A DNA stretch of 64,000 nucleotides from JBBRVP01 sp038246785 (GTDB lineage Bacteria; Actinomycetota; Actinomycetes; Jiangellales; Jiangellaceae). The notes under the pieces are model-generated. The model ran no database searches and was not told the origin of the DNA. It saw nothing but the letters and a program-made list of their open reading frames with translations. The DNA lies in the NCBI GenBank assembly GCA_038246785.1, contig JBBRVP010000006.1, positions 62,001 through 126,000 on the forward strand, given 5' to 3'. Of this stretch, positions 1 to 7,277 are shown one piece after another. Within the stretch, counting starts at the first letter, position 1, and each line of letters opens with the position of its first letter. The translations under genes were made by a program, and so were the position numbers.

Positions 1-486
1 CTCGCGACCATGGCCCGGCACGCCCTGCTCGACCTGACCGTGACGTGCGACGGCGACACCGACGTCGATGCCCACCACAGCGTCGAGGACGTCGCGATCG
101 GGCTCGGTCAGGCGCTTCGCGAGGCGCTCGGCGACAAGCGCGGCATTCGCCGCTTCGGCGACGCACTCGTGCCGCTCGACGAGGCCCTGGTCCAGGTCGC
201 CGTCGACGTCGCCGGCCGCTCCTACTGCCTACACACCGGCGAGCCGGAGGGACAGGCGTACGTCCTGATCGGCGACGCGTACGTCGGCTCGCTCACCCGC
301 CACGTCATGCAGACACTGGCCACCAACGCCGGCTTCGCCCTCCACGTCCGCGTGCTGGCCGGCCGAGACCCGCACCACATCGTGGAGGCACAGTTCAAGG
401 CGCTCGCCCGAGCCCTGCGCGACGCGGTGTCGCTCGATCCTCGCGAGGCCGGCGTGCCGTCGACGAAGGGCACGCTCGGCTCGTGA
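1..486 (+). CDS. hisB: Imidazoleglycerol-phosphate dehydratase, 5'-truncated by window edge
   Basis: Histidine biosynthesis enzyme that dehydrates imidazole glycerol phosphate to imidazole acetol phosphate. The open frame runs in from the window edge, so the first visible ATG at position 10 is internal; the family is about 200 residues and roughly 160 are present. The metal-ligand segment DVDAHHSVEDVAIGLG is seen near residue 20, and a second histidine-rich segment, DPHHIVEAQFKALARAL, lies near residue 125. These are the two Mn-binding regions of HisB. The stop codon overlaps the GTG start of hisH, as expected in an actinobacterial his operon. Identity is firm; only the N-terminus is missing. 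Confidence 0.95.
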   Translation, partial: LATMARHALLDLTVTCDGDTDVDAHHSVEDVAIGLGQALREALGDKRGIRRFGDALVPLDEALVQVAVDVAGRSYCLHTGEPEGQAYVLIGDAYVGSLTRHVMQTLATNAGFALHVRVLAGRDPHHIVEAQFKALARALRDAVSLDPREAGVPSTKGTLGS

Positions 487-1121
487 GTCCCCGCGTGGTC
501 GTGCTCGACTACGGCGCCGGCAACGTCCGCTCGGCGGTGCGCGCCCTGGAACGGGTCGGCGCCCAGGTCGAGCTCACCGCCGACCGGCAGGCCGCCCTCG
601 ACTGCGCCGGACTCGTGGTGCCGGGCGTCGGAGCCTTCGCCGCCTGCGCCGCGGGCGTGCGGGCCGTGCGCGGGCATGAAGTCGTCGACCGGCGGCTCGC
701 CGGCGGACGGCCGGTGCTCGGCATCTGCGTCGGCCTGCAGATCCTCTTCGAGCGCGGCGTCGAGCACGGCGTGGGCTGCGACGGGCTCGGCGAGTGGCCC
801 GGCGTCGTAGAGCGGCTGCAGGCGCGGCCGCTGCCGCACATGGGCTGGAACACGGTGCAGGTCCCTGCAGGATCGCGGCTGTTCGCCGGGGTGGAGGCGG
901 AACGCTTCTACTTCGTGCACTCCTACGGCGTACGCCGCTGGGACCTGCACCCCGACCCGACCGGCCCGCTGCAGCCGCCGCTCGTCGCCTGGGCTGATCA
1001 CGGCGGCGACCGCTTCGTCGCCGCGGTGGAGAACGGCCCGCTGTGTGCCACCCAGTTCCACCCGGAGAAGTCCGGGGATGCCGGTGCCGCGCTGCTGGAG
1101 AACTGGCTGCACACCTGGTGA
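483..1121 (+). CDS. hisH: Imidazole glycerol phosphate synthase, glutamine amidotransferase subunit
   Basis: Class I glutamine amidotransferase of 212 residues that releases ammonia for HisF in the HisHF synthase. GVGAF near residue 45 is followed by the nucleophile Cys82 in GICVGLQILFE, the HMGWN segment, FVHSYG, and the His193/Glu195 pair in QFHPEKS, so the catalytic triad is complete. The start is the GTG overlapping the hisB stop (TCGTGAG). That gives the expected N-terminus VVVLDYGAGNVRS; longer in-frame starts would run through hisB. priA follows after 23 bp. Confidence 0.96.
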   Translation: MSPRVVVLDYGAGNVRSAVRALERVGAQVELTADRQAALDCAGLVVPGVGAFAACAAGVRAVRGHEVVDRRLAGGRPVLGICVGLQILFERGVEHGVGCDGLGEWPGVVERLQARPLPHMGWNTVQVPAGSRLFAGVEAERFYFVHSYGVRRWDLHPDPTGPLQPPLVAWADHGGDRFVAAVENGPLCATQFHPEKSGDAGAALLENWLHTW

Positions 1122-1144
1122 GCGGCCCTCCTAGGCTGCCTACC

Positions 1145-1882
1145 GTGACCGCCGACCTGATCCTGCTCCCCGCCGTCGACGTGGCCGGTGGCGAGGCGGT
1201 CCGGCTCGTGCAGGGTGCGGCGGGGACCGAGACGCCGTACGGCGACCCACTCGAGGCCGCCCTGACCTGGCAGCGGGCGGGAGCGGCGTGGCTGCACCTG
1301 GTCGACCTCGACGCGGCGTTCGGGCGGGGCAGCAACCGTGAGCTCCTCGCGCGCGTCGTCGGACAGCTCGACGTGCACGTCGAGCTGTCCGGTGGCATCC
1401 GCGACGACGACTCGCTGCGGGCCGCCCTGGCCACCGGTTGCCGGCGGGTCAACCTCGGCACCGCGGCGCTCGAGGACCCCGCGTGGACGGCTCGCACCAT
1501 CGCCGAGCACGGCGACCGGGTCGCGGTGGCTCTCGACGTACGCGGCACGACGCTGGCCGCTCGGGGCTGGACGCGGGAGGGCGGCGACCTGTGGGAGGTG
1601 CTCGCCCGGCTCGATCTCGTCGGCTGCGCCCGCTACGTCGTCACCGACGTCACCAGGGACGGCACGCTGGCCGGCCCCAACACCGAGCTGCTGCGCGAGT
1701 TCTGCGCCAGCACGGACCGTCCCGTCGTCGCCGGCGGCGGCGTGGCCACCCTCGACGACCTGCGCGCCCTGCGCACGCTGGTGCCGCTCGGTGTCGAGGG
1801 GGCGATCGTCGGCCAGGCGCTCTATACCGGGGCGTTCACGCTCGAGCAGGCACTGGCGGCGGTGTCGAGCGGGGCCGCCTGA
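1145..1882 (+). CDS. priA: Phosphoribosyl isomerase A (HisA, probably bifunctional HisA/TrpF)
   Basis: A 245-residue (beta/alpha)8 barrel that isomerises ProFAR in histidine synthesis. In actinobacteria lacking trpF the same enzyme also isomerises phosphoribosyl anthranilate for tryptophan. The first catalytic aspartate is Asp12 in LLPAVDVAGGEAVRL and the second half-barrel acid lies in VVTDVTRDGTL. Phosphate-binding glycines are seen in ELSGGIRDDDSL and VVAGGGVATLDDL. I chose the GTG at 1145 because it places LLPAVDV at the usual N-terminus; an upstream ATG at 1043 would overlap hisH. The stop overlaps the next ATG (TGATG). Bifunctionality is inferred from phylum, not shown by the sequence. 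Confidence 0.93.
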   Translation: MTADLILLPAVDVAGGEAVRLVQGAAGTETPYGDPLEAALTWQRAGAAWLHLVDLDAAFGRGSNRELLARVVGQLDVHVELSGGIRDDDSLRAALATGCRRVNLGTAALEDPAWTARTIAEHGDRVAVALDVRGTTLAARGWTREGGDLWEVLARLDLVGCARYVVTDVTRDGTLAGPNTELLREFCASTDRPVVAGGGVATLDDLRALRTLVPLGVEGAIVGQALYTGAFTLEQALAAVSSGAA

Positions 1883-2277
1883 TGGCCCGGAGGCAGATCT
1901 CCAGCGGCGCCCCCTGGGAGGCTGTGGTCGGCTACAGCCGCGCCGTCGCCGCCGGCGACCACGTCTGGGTCACGGGCTGCACGTCCATCGTCGACGGTCA
2001 GGTCGTCCACGAGGGCGACATGGCCGCGCAGACGGAGCAGTCGATCCGCAACATCGAGGCCGCGCTCGCCCAGCTCGGTGTCTCGCTCGCCGACGTGGTG
2101 CGCACCCGGATCTTCGTCACCGACATCTCCCGCTGGGAGGAGGCGGGCCGCGCGCACGGCGCGGTGTTCGGTGAGATCTTGCCGGCCACCTCCATGGTGC
2201 AGGTCGTCGCGCTCATCGACCCGCGGATGCTCGTCGAAGTGGAGGCGGTCGCCCACAAGCCGGGCGTCGGCTGGTGA
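1882..2277 (+). CDS. RidA/YjgF family enamine deaminase-like protein
   Basis: A 131-residue RidA/YjgF (Rid) protein. Family members hydrolyse reactive imines/enamines such as 2-aminoacrylate made by PLP enzymes, and work as trimers in the cytoplasm. Visible features are VWVTGCTSIVDGQVVHEGDM, the segment AQTEQSIRNIEAALAQLG, and a C-terminal EVEAVAHKP, where many active RidA proteins carry an Arg-containing strand. The start overlaps the priA stop and hisF begins 7 bp downstream, so it is co-translated within the histidine operon. Whether it is a true RidA deaminase or another Rid subgroup cannot be settled here; the canonical arginine (RidA Arg105) should be checked by alignment. Confidence 0.88.
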   Translation: MARRQISSGAPWEAVVGYSRAVAAGDHVWVTGCTSIVDGQVVHEGDMAAQTEQSIRNIEAALAQLGVSLADVVRTRIFVTDISRWEEAGRAHGAVFGEILPATSMVQVVALIDPRMLVEVEAVAHKPGVGW

Positions 2278-2284
2278 GGGCCCG

Positions 2285-3055
2285 GTGAGCGTCGCCGTAC
2301 GGGTGATTCCCTGCCTCGACGTCGACGCAGGCCGGGTCGTCAAGGGAGTCAACTTCGTTGACCTGCGTGACGCCGGGGACCCGGTCGAGATGGCCCGGGC
2401 CTACGACGCGGAGGGTGCCGACGAGCTGGTGTTCCTCGACATCACCGCCTCCAGCGGCTCGCGCGAGACGACGTACGACGTGGTGTCGCGCACCGCCGAG
2501 CAGGTGTTCATCCCGCTCACCGTCGGCGGCGGCGTACGCACCGTGGACGACGTCGACCGGCTGCTGCGAGCCGGGGCCGACAAGGTCGGGGTCAACACGG
2601 CCGCCGTGGCGCGTCCCGAGCTCGTCGGCGAGATCGCGAGGCGGTTCGGCAGCCAGGTGCTGGTTCTGTCTGTCGACGCGCGGCGTTGCCGTGACGGGGT
2701 CCGTACGGCCTCCGGCTTCGAGGTGACCACCCATGGCGGCCGCCGCTCCACCGGCGTGGATGCGGTCGCCTGGGCCGTGCGCGCCGCCCAGCTCGGCGCC
2801 GGGGAGGTGCTGCTCAACTCGATGGACGCCGATGGCACCCAGGTCGGCTACGACCTCGAGCTGCTGCGCCTGGTGCGTGGTGCCGTCGACCTGCCCATCG
2901 TCGCCAGCGGGGGAGCGGGTGCGTTGGCCGACTTCGCCCCGGCCGCCGAGTCCGGGGCGGACGCGGTGCTGGCAGCCAGCGTGTTCCACTTCGGCACGCT
3001 GCGGATCGGCGAGGTCAAGGCGGTCCTCGCCGCGGCCGGACACCCGGTGCGCTGA
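2285..3055 (+). CDS. hisF: Imidazole glycerol phosphate synthase, cyclase subunit
   Basis: A 256-residue (beta/alpha)8 barrel forming the cyclase half of the HisHF synthase. It uses HisH-derived ammonia to make IGP and AICAR. The N-terminal catalytic aspartate is Asp12 in RVIPCLDVDAGRVVKGVNF, and the second lies in LLNSMDADGTQVGYD. Phosphate loops TVGGGVRTVDDV and VASGGAGALADF are intact. The GTG at 2285 gives the standard N-terminus and sits 7 bp after the ridA stop. It is the last gene of the his block; a roughly 215-bp gap follows. Confidence 0.96.
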   Translation: MSVAVRVIPCLDVDAGRVVKGVNFVDLRDAGDPVEMARAYDAEGADELVFLDITASSGSRETTYDVVSRTAEQVFIPLTVGGGVRTVDDVDRLLRAGADKVGVNTAAVARPELVGEIARRFGSQVLVLSVDARRCRDGVRTASGFEVTTHGGRRSTGVDAVAWAVRAAQLGAGEVLLNSMDADGTQVGYDLELLRLVRGAVDLPIVASGGAGALADFAPAAESGADAVLAASVFHFGTLRIGEVKAVLAAAGHPVR

Positions 3056-3221
3056 GCGGAGATGGGCGAACCCGGCGGCGCCGATGCCCCTAGGAGTCCC
3101 GGTGGCTGAGCCGTGTGCGTCGCCCACGGGGTACGCGTGGGAGCAGCCGCGCCAGGTCCTCGCTGTGTCCGGCAGAGGGGATCCCGGCGCCTAGAGAGCT
3201 GGCCCCACAGCCTGGCAAGTA

Positions 3222-3235
3222 AATGACCGATCATT
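3222..3235. promoter_or_regulatory. Palindrome AATGA-CCGA-TCATT, possible TetR autoregulatory operator
   Basis: A perfect 5-bp inverted repeat with a 4-bp spacer lies about 37 bp upstream of the chosen TetR start. It is followed by the AT-richer stretch TTGACTGACTGTTCAT. TetR-family proteins commonly bind such palindromes in their own promoters, so an operator is plausible. This is inference from position and symmetry only. Confidence 0.4.
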
Positions 3236-3272
3236 CTTGACTGACTGTTCATCTATGTGGCAGCATCGATCC

Positions 3273-3662
3273 GTGGGCCGGGCGAGGAGTTTCGACGAGG
3301 CCGAGGTGCTCGCCCGGGCGGCAGCCGCGTTCCGGACCACGGGATACGAGGGAACTGGTGTCGACGAGCTGCTGGCGGCAGTCCGGCTACACCGCGGCAG
3401 CATGTACCAGGCCTTCGGCAGCAAGCGTGGCATCTTCCTCGCCGCTTTACGCTCGACCCTGGCGGCCGGCCACCTCGACGACGACACGGTCGACCTCGTG
3501 CTGGTGGCCCTGGTGGAGCTCGCGCCGCGCGACGCCGAGGTTCGCGGGCTGCTCGCCGCTCACCTCTGCCGCCTGTCCCGACCCGAAGCTGTGTGCGGTG
3601 AACGACTGCTGGCTCGCGCCGGGATCACCGCCAGCACAGCCACCCGAAGGGGAGAACCGTGA
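3273..3662 (+). CDS. Short TetR/AcrR-family transcriptional regulator
   Basis: A 129-residue protein with an N-terminal TetR-type helix-turn-helix: RSFDEAEVLARAAAAFRTTG, then GTGVDELLAAVRLHRGSMYQAFGSKRGIFLAAL. The C-terminal ligand domain is much shorter than the usual 190-residue family (ends ...ERLLARAGITAST). No continuation exists in another frame, so this looks like a short subfamily rather than a frameshift. The GTG at 3273 was chosen because the conserved region starts directly after it; an in-frame ATG at 3255 is an alternative. The stop overlaps the next start (TGATG), so it is co-translated with the PH-like gene. A palindrome upstream suggests autoregulation. Confidence 0.8.
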   Translation: MGRARSFDEAEVLARAAAAFRTTGYEGTGVDELLAAVRLHRGSMYQAFGSKRGIFLAALRSTLAAGHLDDDTVDLVLVALVELAPRDAEVRGLLAAHLCRLSRPEAVCGERLLARAGITASTATRRGEP

Positions 3663-4033
3663 TGATCAACATCGTGACCGTGAGCGACACGACCCTGACT
3701 GTCGTGCCCCAGGGCCTGGACAAGCTGTGGTCGTTCACCAGCAAGCTTGAGATCCCGCTCGCTCACGTCCGGGGCGCGACGCTCGACCCTGGCGCTGCCG
3801 ACGAACCGAAGGGCCTGCGCGGACCGGGTCTGCACATTCCTGGCAAGTGGTCGGGCACCTTCACCGGGGACGGTGAGAAGTCCTTCTGGAACGTCAGCGA
3901 TGCGGCCCACACGGTCGTCGTGCAGCTCACCGACGAGCACTACACACGGCTCGTACTCACCGTGGACCAGCCACGCGCAACAGTCGACCGCATCAACGCA
4001 GCCGTGCAGGGAGACCAGACTGACGCGCAATGA
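3662..4033 (+). CDS. Conserved actinobacterial protein, probably bacterial PH-like domain
   Basis: A 123-residue protein of all-beta appearance: VTVSDTTLTVVPQG, then KLEIPLAHVRGATLDP, GKWSGTFTGDGEKSFWNVSD and AHTVVVQLTDEHYTRLVLTV, ending in a short helix. The 'I-P-L-A-H-V-R' strand followed by 'F-x-x-G-x-x-x-F-W' resembles bacterial PH-domain proteins found in actinobacteria. No catalytic residues or membrane segments are seen. It is translationally coupled to the TetR regulator upstream, so that regulator may act on this gene. Function unknown. Confidence 0.7.
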   Translation: MINIVTVSDTTLTVVPQGLDKLWSFTSKLEIPLAHVRGATLDPGAADEPKGLRGPGLHIPGKWSGTFTGDGEKSFWNVSDAAHTVVVQLTDEHYTRLVLTVDQPRATVDRINAAVQGDQTDAQ

Positions 4034-4231
4034 GTGGCCCTCGACGCCCGCAGGCGCCTGGACCGTGGCCATGAACCCCCGCGGGCAGACCCGCTTCATC
4101 CCGCCAGCAAGAGTCGCCTGACGGTGGTGTCAGGCGACGCGGCAAGGACCTCCGGCCCTACGGTCGGTGGTGCGGTAGTGCGACGCTGCGCGCGGGCTCC
4201 GCGTGGCGGCCCGGGAACAGGAGTCGGGCGG

Positions 4232-5590
4232 ATGAGCGGCGCACGGCCGATCGGGGCGGTGGACGCGATCTGGCTGGACATGGACCGGCCGACCAACGTC
4301 ATGGCCATCGACGCCCTGATGCTCTTCGACGAGCAGGTCGACCTGGAGCGGCTGCGCGGCGTTGCCCAGCAGCGGCTGGTCGAGCGCTTTCCCGTGTTCA
4401 GCCAGCACCCGGTGCCGCCGTCGGCGCTCAGGCGGAGCTGGCACTGGGTCGAGGACGAGGACTTCTCGCTCGATCGGCACGTGCGGGTGGTGCGGCTCCC
4501 CAAGCCGGGTGGTGAGGCCGAGCTGCAGCGCCACGTCGAGTCGCAGATGTCGGTCATGTTCGACCGCGAACATGCCCTGTGGGAGATGCAGCTGATCAGG
4601 GGGTACTCCGGCGGATCAGCGGTGCTGACCCGCTTCCACCACGCGATGGCCGACGGGTTGGCGCTGGCCCAGGTGCTGCTGTCGATGACCGACGACGAGC
4701 CAGGTGCCGACGCGGTGCTGCCGGCGTTCGCTCCCGCCCGGCGCGGCCGCCGCTCGCTCGCCCCGCTGCTGCCCCTAGCGGTGGACGCGGTCAACGCCGC
4801 GCCGGGACTGTTCCGGCCAAGCAACGCGCGGCATGCTGTCACGGCTGCTCGGCAGACGGCCGGAATCGTCGACAAGTTGCTGCTCGGCTCGAATCCGGCC
4901 ACGCCGCTGACCGGCACACCGGGCGTCGCCAAGCGGGCCGCCTGGTCGACTCCGCAGCCCATCGCCGAGCTCAAGCTGGCCGGGCGGGCTGCCGGAGCCA
5001 CCCTCAACGACGTTCTCATGACCGCGGTCTCGGCCGCGATCGCGTCCTACGTCGCCGACCACGGCGGCGAGCCGGTCGACCTGACGACCATGGTCCCAGT
5101 CAACATGCGGCCCACGACGAAGCCACTGCCGGCCGAGCTCGGCAACCAGTTCACTCTCGTCCTGCTGCGTTTGCCGACCGGGGCCTGGGCGCCGCTGCAG
5201 CGCCTGGTGGAGACCAAGCAGCGGATGGACGCGATCAAGCACTCGCCGGAGAGCATGCTGACGTCCACGCTGATGAACGCCATCGGCCGCCAGCAGCCGG
5301 CAGTGGCCAAGGCGCTGGTGACGTTCTTCGCCGGCAAGTCCTTCGGTGTGACGACCAACGTGGCCGGTCCGCTGAAGCGGCGCTACTTCGCGGGCACCCC
5401 GCTCACCGGTGTATTCGGCTGGGTTCCGGGCTCGGGCAGCCAGACGCTGGGGGTGTGCATCTTCACCTACGACGGCATGGTGCGCGTCGGCTTCAAGGCG
5501 GACGCCGGGGTCATCCCCGACCCGGACAAGCTCGTCGCCGCCTTCGACGAGGAGCTGCAGGTGCTGCGGCGCGTCGCCCACGCCGTCTGA
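4232..5590 (+). CDS. WS/DGAT-type O-acyltransferase (wax ester synthase/diacylglycerol acyltransferase family)
   Basis: A 452-residue acyltransferase of the actinobacterial wax ester/triacylglycerol synthase family, which joins acyl-CoA to a fatty alcohol or diacylglycerol at the membrane surface. The active-site motif HHxxxDG is intact as HHAMADG at residues 136-142. Later signatures are NDVLMTAVSAAIASY, VPVNMRP, ELGNQFTLVLLRLP and VTNVAGP. The ATG at 4232 gives the family start MSGARPIGAVDAIWLDMDRP; the in-frame sequence upstream is not conserved-looking. An SRPBCC gene follows 53 bp later on the same strand. Substrate preference (TAG or wax ester) cannot be read from sequence. Confidence 0.92.
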   Translation: MSGARPIGAVDAIWLDMDRPTNVMAIDALMLFDEQVDLERLRGVAQQRLVERFPVFSQHPVPPSALRRSWHWVEDEDFSLDRHVRVVRLPKPGGEAELQRHVESQMSVMFDREHALWEMQLIRGYSGGSAVLTRFHHAMADGLALAQVLLSMTDDEPGADAVLPAFAPARRGRRSLAPLLPLAVDAVNAAPGLFRPSNARHAVTAARQTAGIVDKLLLGSNPATPLTGTPGVAKRAAWSTPQPIAELKLAGRAAGATLNDVLMTAVSAAIASYVADHGGEPVDLTTMVPVNMRPTTKPLPAELGNQFTLVLLRLPTGAWAPLQRLVETKQRMDAIKHSPESMLTSTLMNAIGRQQPAVAKALVTFFAGKSFGVTTNVAGPLKRRYFAGTPLTGVFGWVPGSGSQTLGVCIFTYDGMVRVGFKADAGVIPDPDKLVAAFDEELQVLRRVAHAV

Positions 5591-5643
5591 GGAACGGGAA
5601 ACGCCGGGGACACCAGCCCCACCACACAGCCAGGAGGATTCCA

Positions 5644-6081
5644 GTGCCCACGGATGAGGCCAGCCGTACGGTGCAGGTGCAGGCGCCGTTCGACGAGGTG
5701 CTGGAGGTGATCCGCGCAGTCGGCGAGCAGGCCGAGTGGGTGCCGTCCATCAAGGAGTCCGAGGTGCTCACGGTCGACGACGACGGGATGGCGCTGACCG
5801 CACACTTCAAGGCCTCCAGCCCGGTCGGCGACGACTCCTACGAGCTCACCTACGAGCACGCCGACGACGGGATCAGCTGGACGATGGTGTCGGGGCGGCT
5901 GCAGACCGGGCAGGAGGGGCAGTACACGCTGCGGGCTCTCGACGGCGACGCCACCGAGGTGACGTTCACCCTCACCATCCACCACCACCTTCCGCTGCCG
6001 GGCTTCATCCGGCGCAAGGTCATCGACGACCTCGTCAAGGGCACCGTCGGTGGCCTCAAGGGCTACGTCGAGGGCAACTGA
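5644..6081 (+). CDS. SRPBCC (START-like) lipid/ligand-binding protein
   Basis: A 145-residue SRPBCC (polyketide cyclase/START-like) protein. It opens with the family strand RTVQVQAPFDEVLEVIRAVGEQAEWVPS, has beta strands ending ATEVTFTLTIHHHLPLPGF, and closes with the long C-terminal helix RRKVIDDLVKGTVGGLKGYV. These proteins hold hydrophobic ligands in a helix-grip cavity. The GTG start is preceded by a strong AGGAGG ribosome site (CCAGGAGGATTCCA). Its position behind a WS/DGAT gene suggests lipid handling, which is inference. Confidence 0.82.
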   Translation: MPTDEASRTVQVQAPFDEVLEVIRAVGEQAEWVPSIKESEVLTVDDDGMALTAHFKASSPVGDDSYELTYEHADDGISWTMVSGRLQTGQEGQYTLRALDGDATEVTFTLTIHHHLPLPGFIRRKVIDDLVKGTVGGLKGYVEGN

Positions 6082-6249
6082 GCCTCGACCACCCGCCGGC
6101 GGCCCCGAACGGGTGTTGACCCGGTCGACGCGGAGGACGACGATCTCGGGCCGAGGACGTCTGCTGCCGTGATCGCGCGCGGGGGCCCGCCTGCGGCACC
6201 GGACGATCTGAGCATGACCGAGCTGCCGGCGGCACAGGAGGTCCATGCC

Positions 6250-6711
6250 ATGCGCTCCTACGAACCGAGTGAGTTCCTGGCCCGGCTGGCGGCGGACGAC
6301 CTCGACGATCCGGCCGACCTGACGCTGTACGGGCTCGTGAAGCCGGACGCAGAGGATCCCCCGGCGCTCTTGTTCGGGCTGTCGCCGTCCTGCGAGCCGT
6401 GGATTCGCATCCCGGCCGCTGCGATCTCGTCAGTCAAGCATGCGCGCAATCTCACCTGCGGCGACCACCAACATCCCTTCGTGCGCATCGTGCTGCAGGC
6501 ACCTCCGCAGAGCGACGCCGCAGCGTTCCTGTTCATGCGGCTGTTCGCGCAGGCGAGGACGGCCGCGGCGGCTGCGCGGGTGCGAGCCGTCGGCCCGGAC
6601 GGCCCCGCGGCCGCCGCTGACTGCGAGACCTTCACCTTCGACGACGTCCCGTACGCCTGCTGTCCCCCGGCGAGCGGATCCGGACCGTGGGAGTGCCTGA
6701 TCGCGGTCTAG
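6250..6711 (+). CDS. Hypothetical protein, function unknown
   Basis: A 153-residue protein I do not recognise. It starts MRSYEPSEFLARLAADD, has a central beta-rich part (LTLYGLVKPDAED, SCEPWIRIPAAAISSVKHAR) and ends in a cysteine-containing tail (PYACCPPASGSGPWECLIAV). I chose the ATG at 6250 because AGGAGGT sits 7 bases before it; ATGs at 6214 and further upstream lack such a site. No signal peptide or membrane helix is visible. It stands alone between the SRPBCC and phosphodiesterase genes. Third-position GC bias fits coding. Confidence 0.65.
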   Translation: MRSYEPSEFLARLAADDLDDPADLTLYGLVKPDAEDPPALLFGLSPSCEPWIRIPAAAISSVKHARNLTCGDHQHPFVRIVLQAPPQSDAAAFLFMRLFAQARTAAAAARVRAVGPDGPAAAADCETFTFDDVPYACCPPASGSGPWECLIAV

Positions 6712-6773
6712 CCGCCGGGCCGAGAGGGGCCCGGAGCGGGCACTGCCGGTGAGCCGGGCCGGAAGGGGAGGCC

Positions 6774-7256
6774 GTGCGGCTGCTCGTCGTCGCGGACACC
6801 CACGTGCCGCGGCGCGCTCGCGACCTGCCGGAGCGGGTGTGGGCGGAGGTCGAGGCCGCCGACGTGGTCGTCCACGCCGGCGAGCTGGCGACGTGCGAGC
6901 GGCTTTCGGCGCGCAGCTCACGGCTGGTGGCCGTGCGCGGCAACAACGATGACCAGCAGCTGCGGGCGCGGCTGCCCGAGGTCGCCCGGGCGGACCTGGG
7001 CGGCCTGCGGCTCGCGGTTGTCCACGAGACCGGGGCGGCCGCCGGGCGGGAGCGCCGCATGGACCAGCGCTTCCCGGCCACCGACGTGCTGGTGTTCGGC
7101 CACAGCCACATCCCGTGGGACACCACGACACCGCGCGGCCTGCGGCTGCTCAACCCCGGCTCGCCGACCGACCGGCGCCGCCAGCCGCACTGCAGCTATC
7201 TCACCGCGGCCGTGACGGAGGGCCGGCTGGTGGACGTGATGTTGCGCCGGCTGTAG
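6774..7256 (+). CDS. YfcE/MJ0936-type metallophosphoesterase
   Basis: A 160-residue calcineurin-like phosphodiesterase of the small YfcE/MJ0936 type. All metal-ligand motifs are visible in order: ADTHVP near residue 7 (D-x-H), VVHAGE (normally GD or AGD), VRGNNDD (GNxD), VVHETG and FGHSHIPWDT (GHxH). The HAGE segment replaces the more usual HxGD, so one bridging ligand is Glu instead of Asp. The GTG start follows GGAAGGGGAGG. It converges on hrpA with about 20 bp between the stops. Confidence 0.88.
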   Translation: MRLLVVADTHVPRRARDLPERVWAEVEAADVVVHAGELATCERLSARSSRLVAVRGNNDDQQLRARLPEVARADLGGLRLAVVHETGAAAGRERRMDQRFPATDVLVFGHSHIPWDTTTPRGLRLLNPGSPTDRRRQPHCSYLTAAVTEGRLVDVMLRRL

Positions 7257-7277
7257 GCCCACCAGGGCGCTGCCGGA

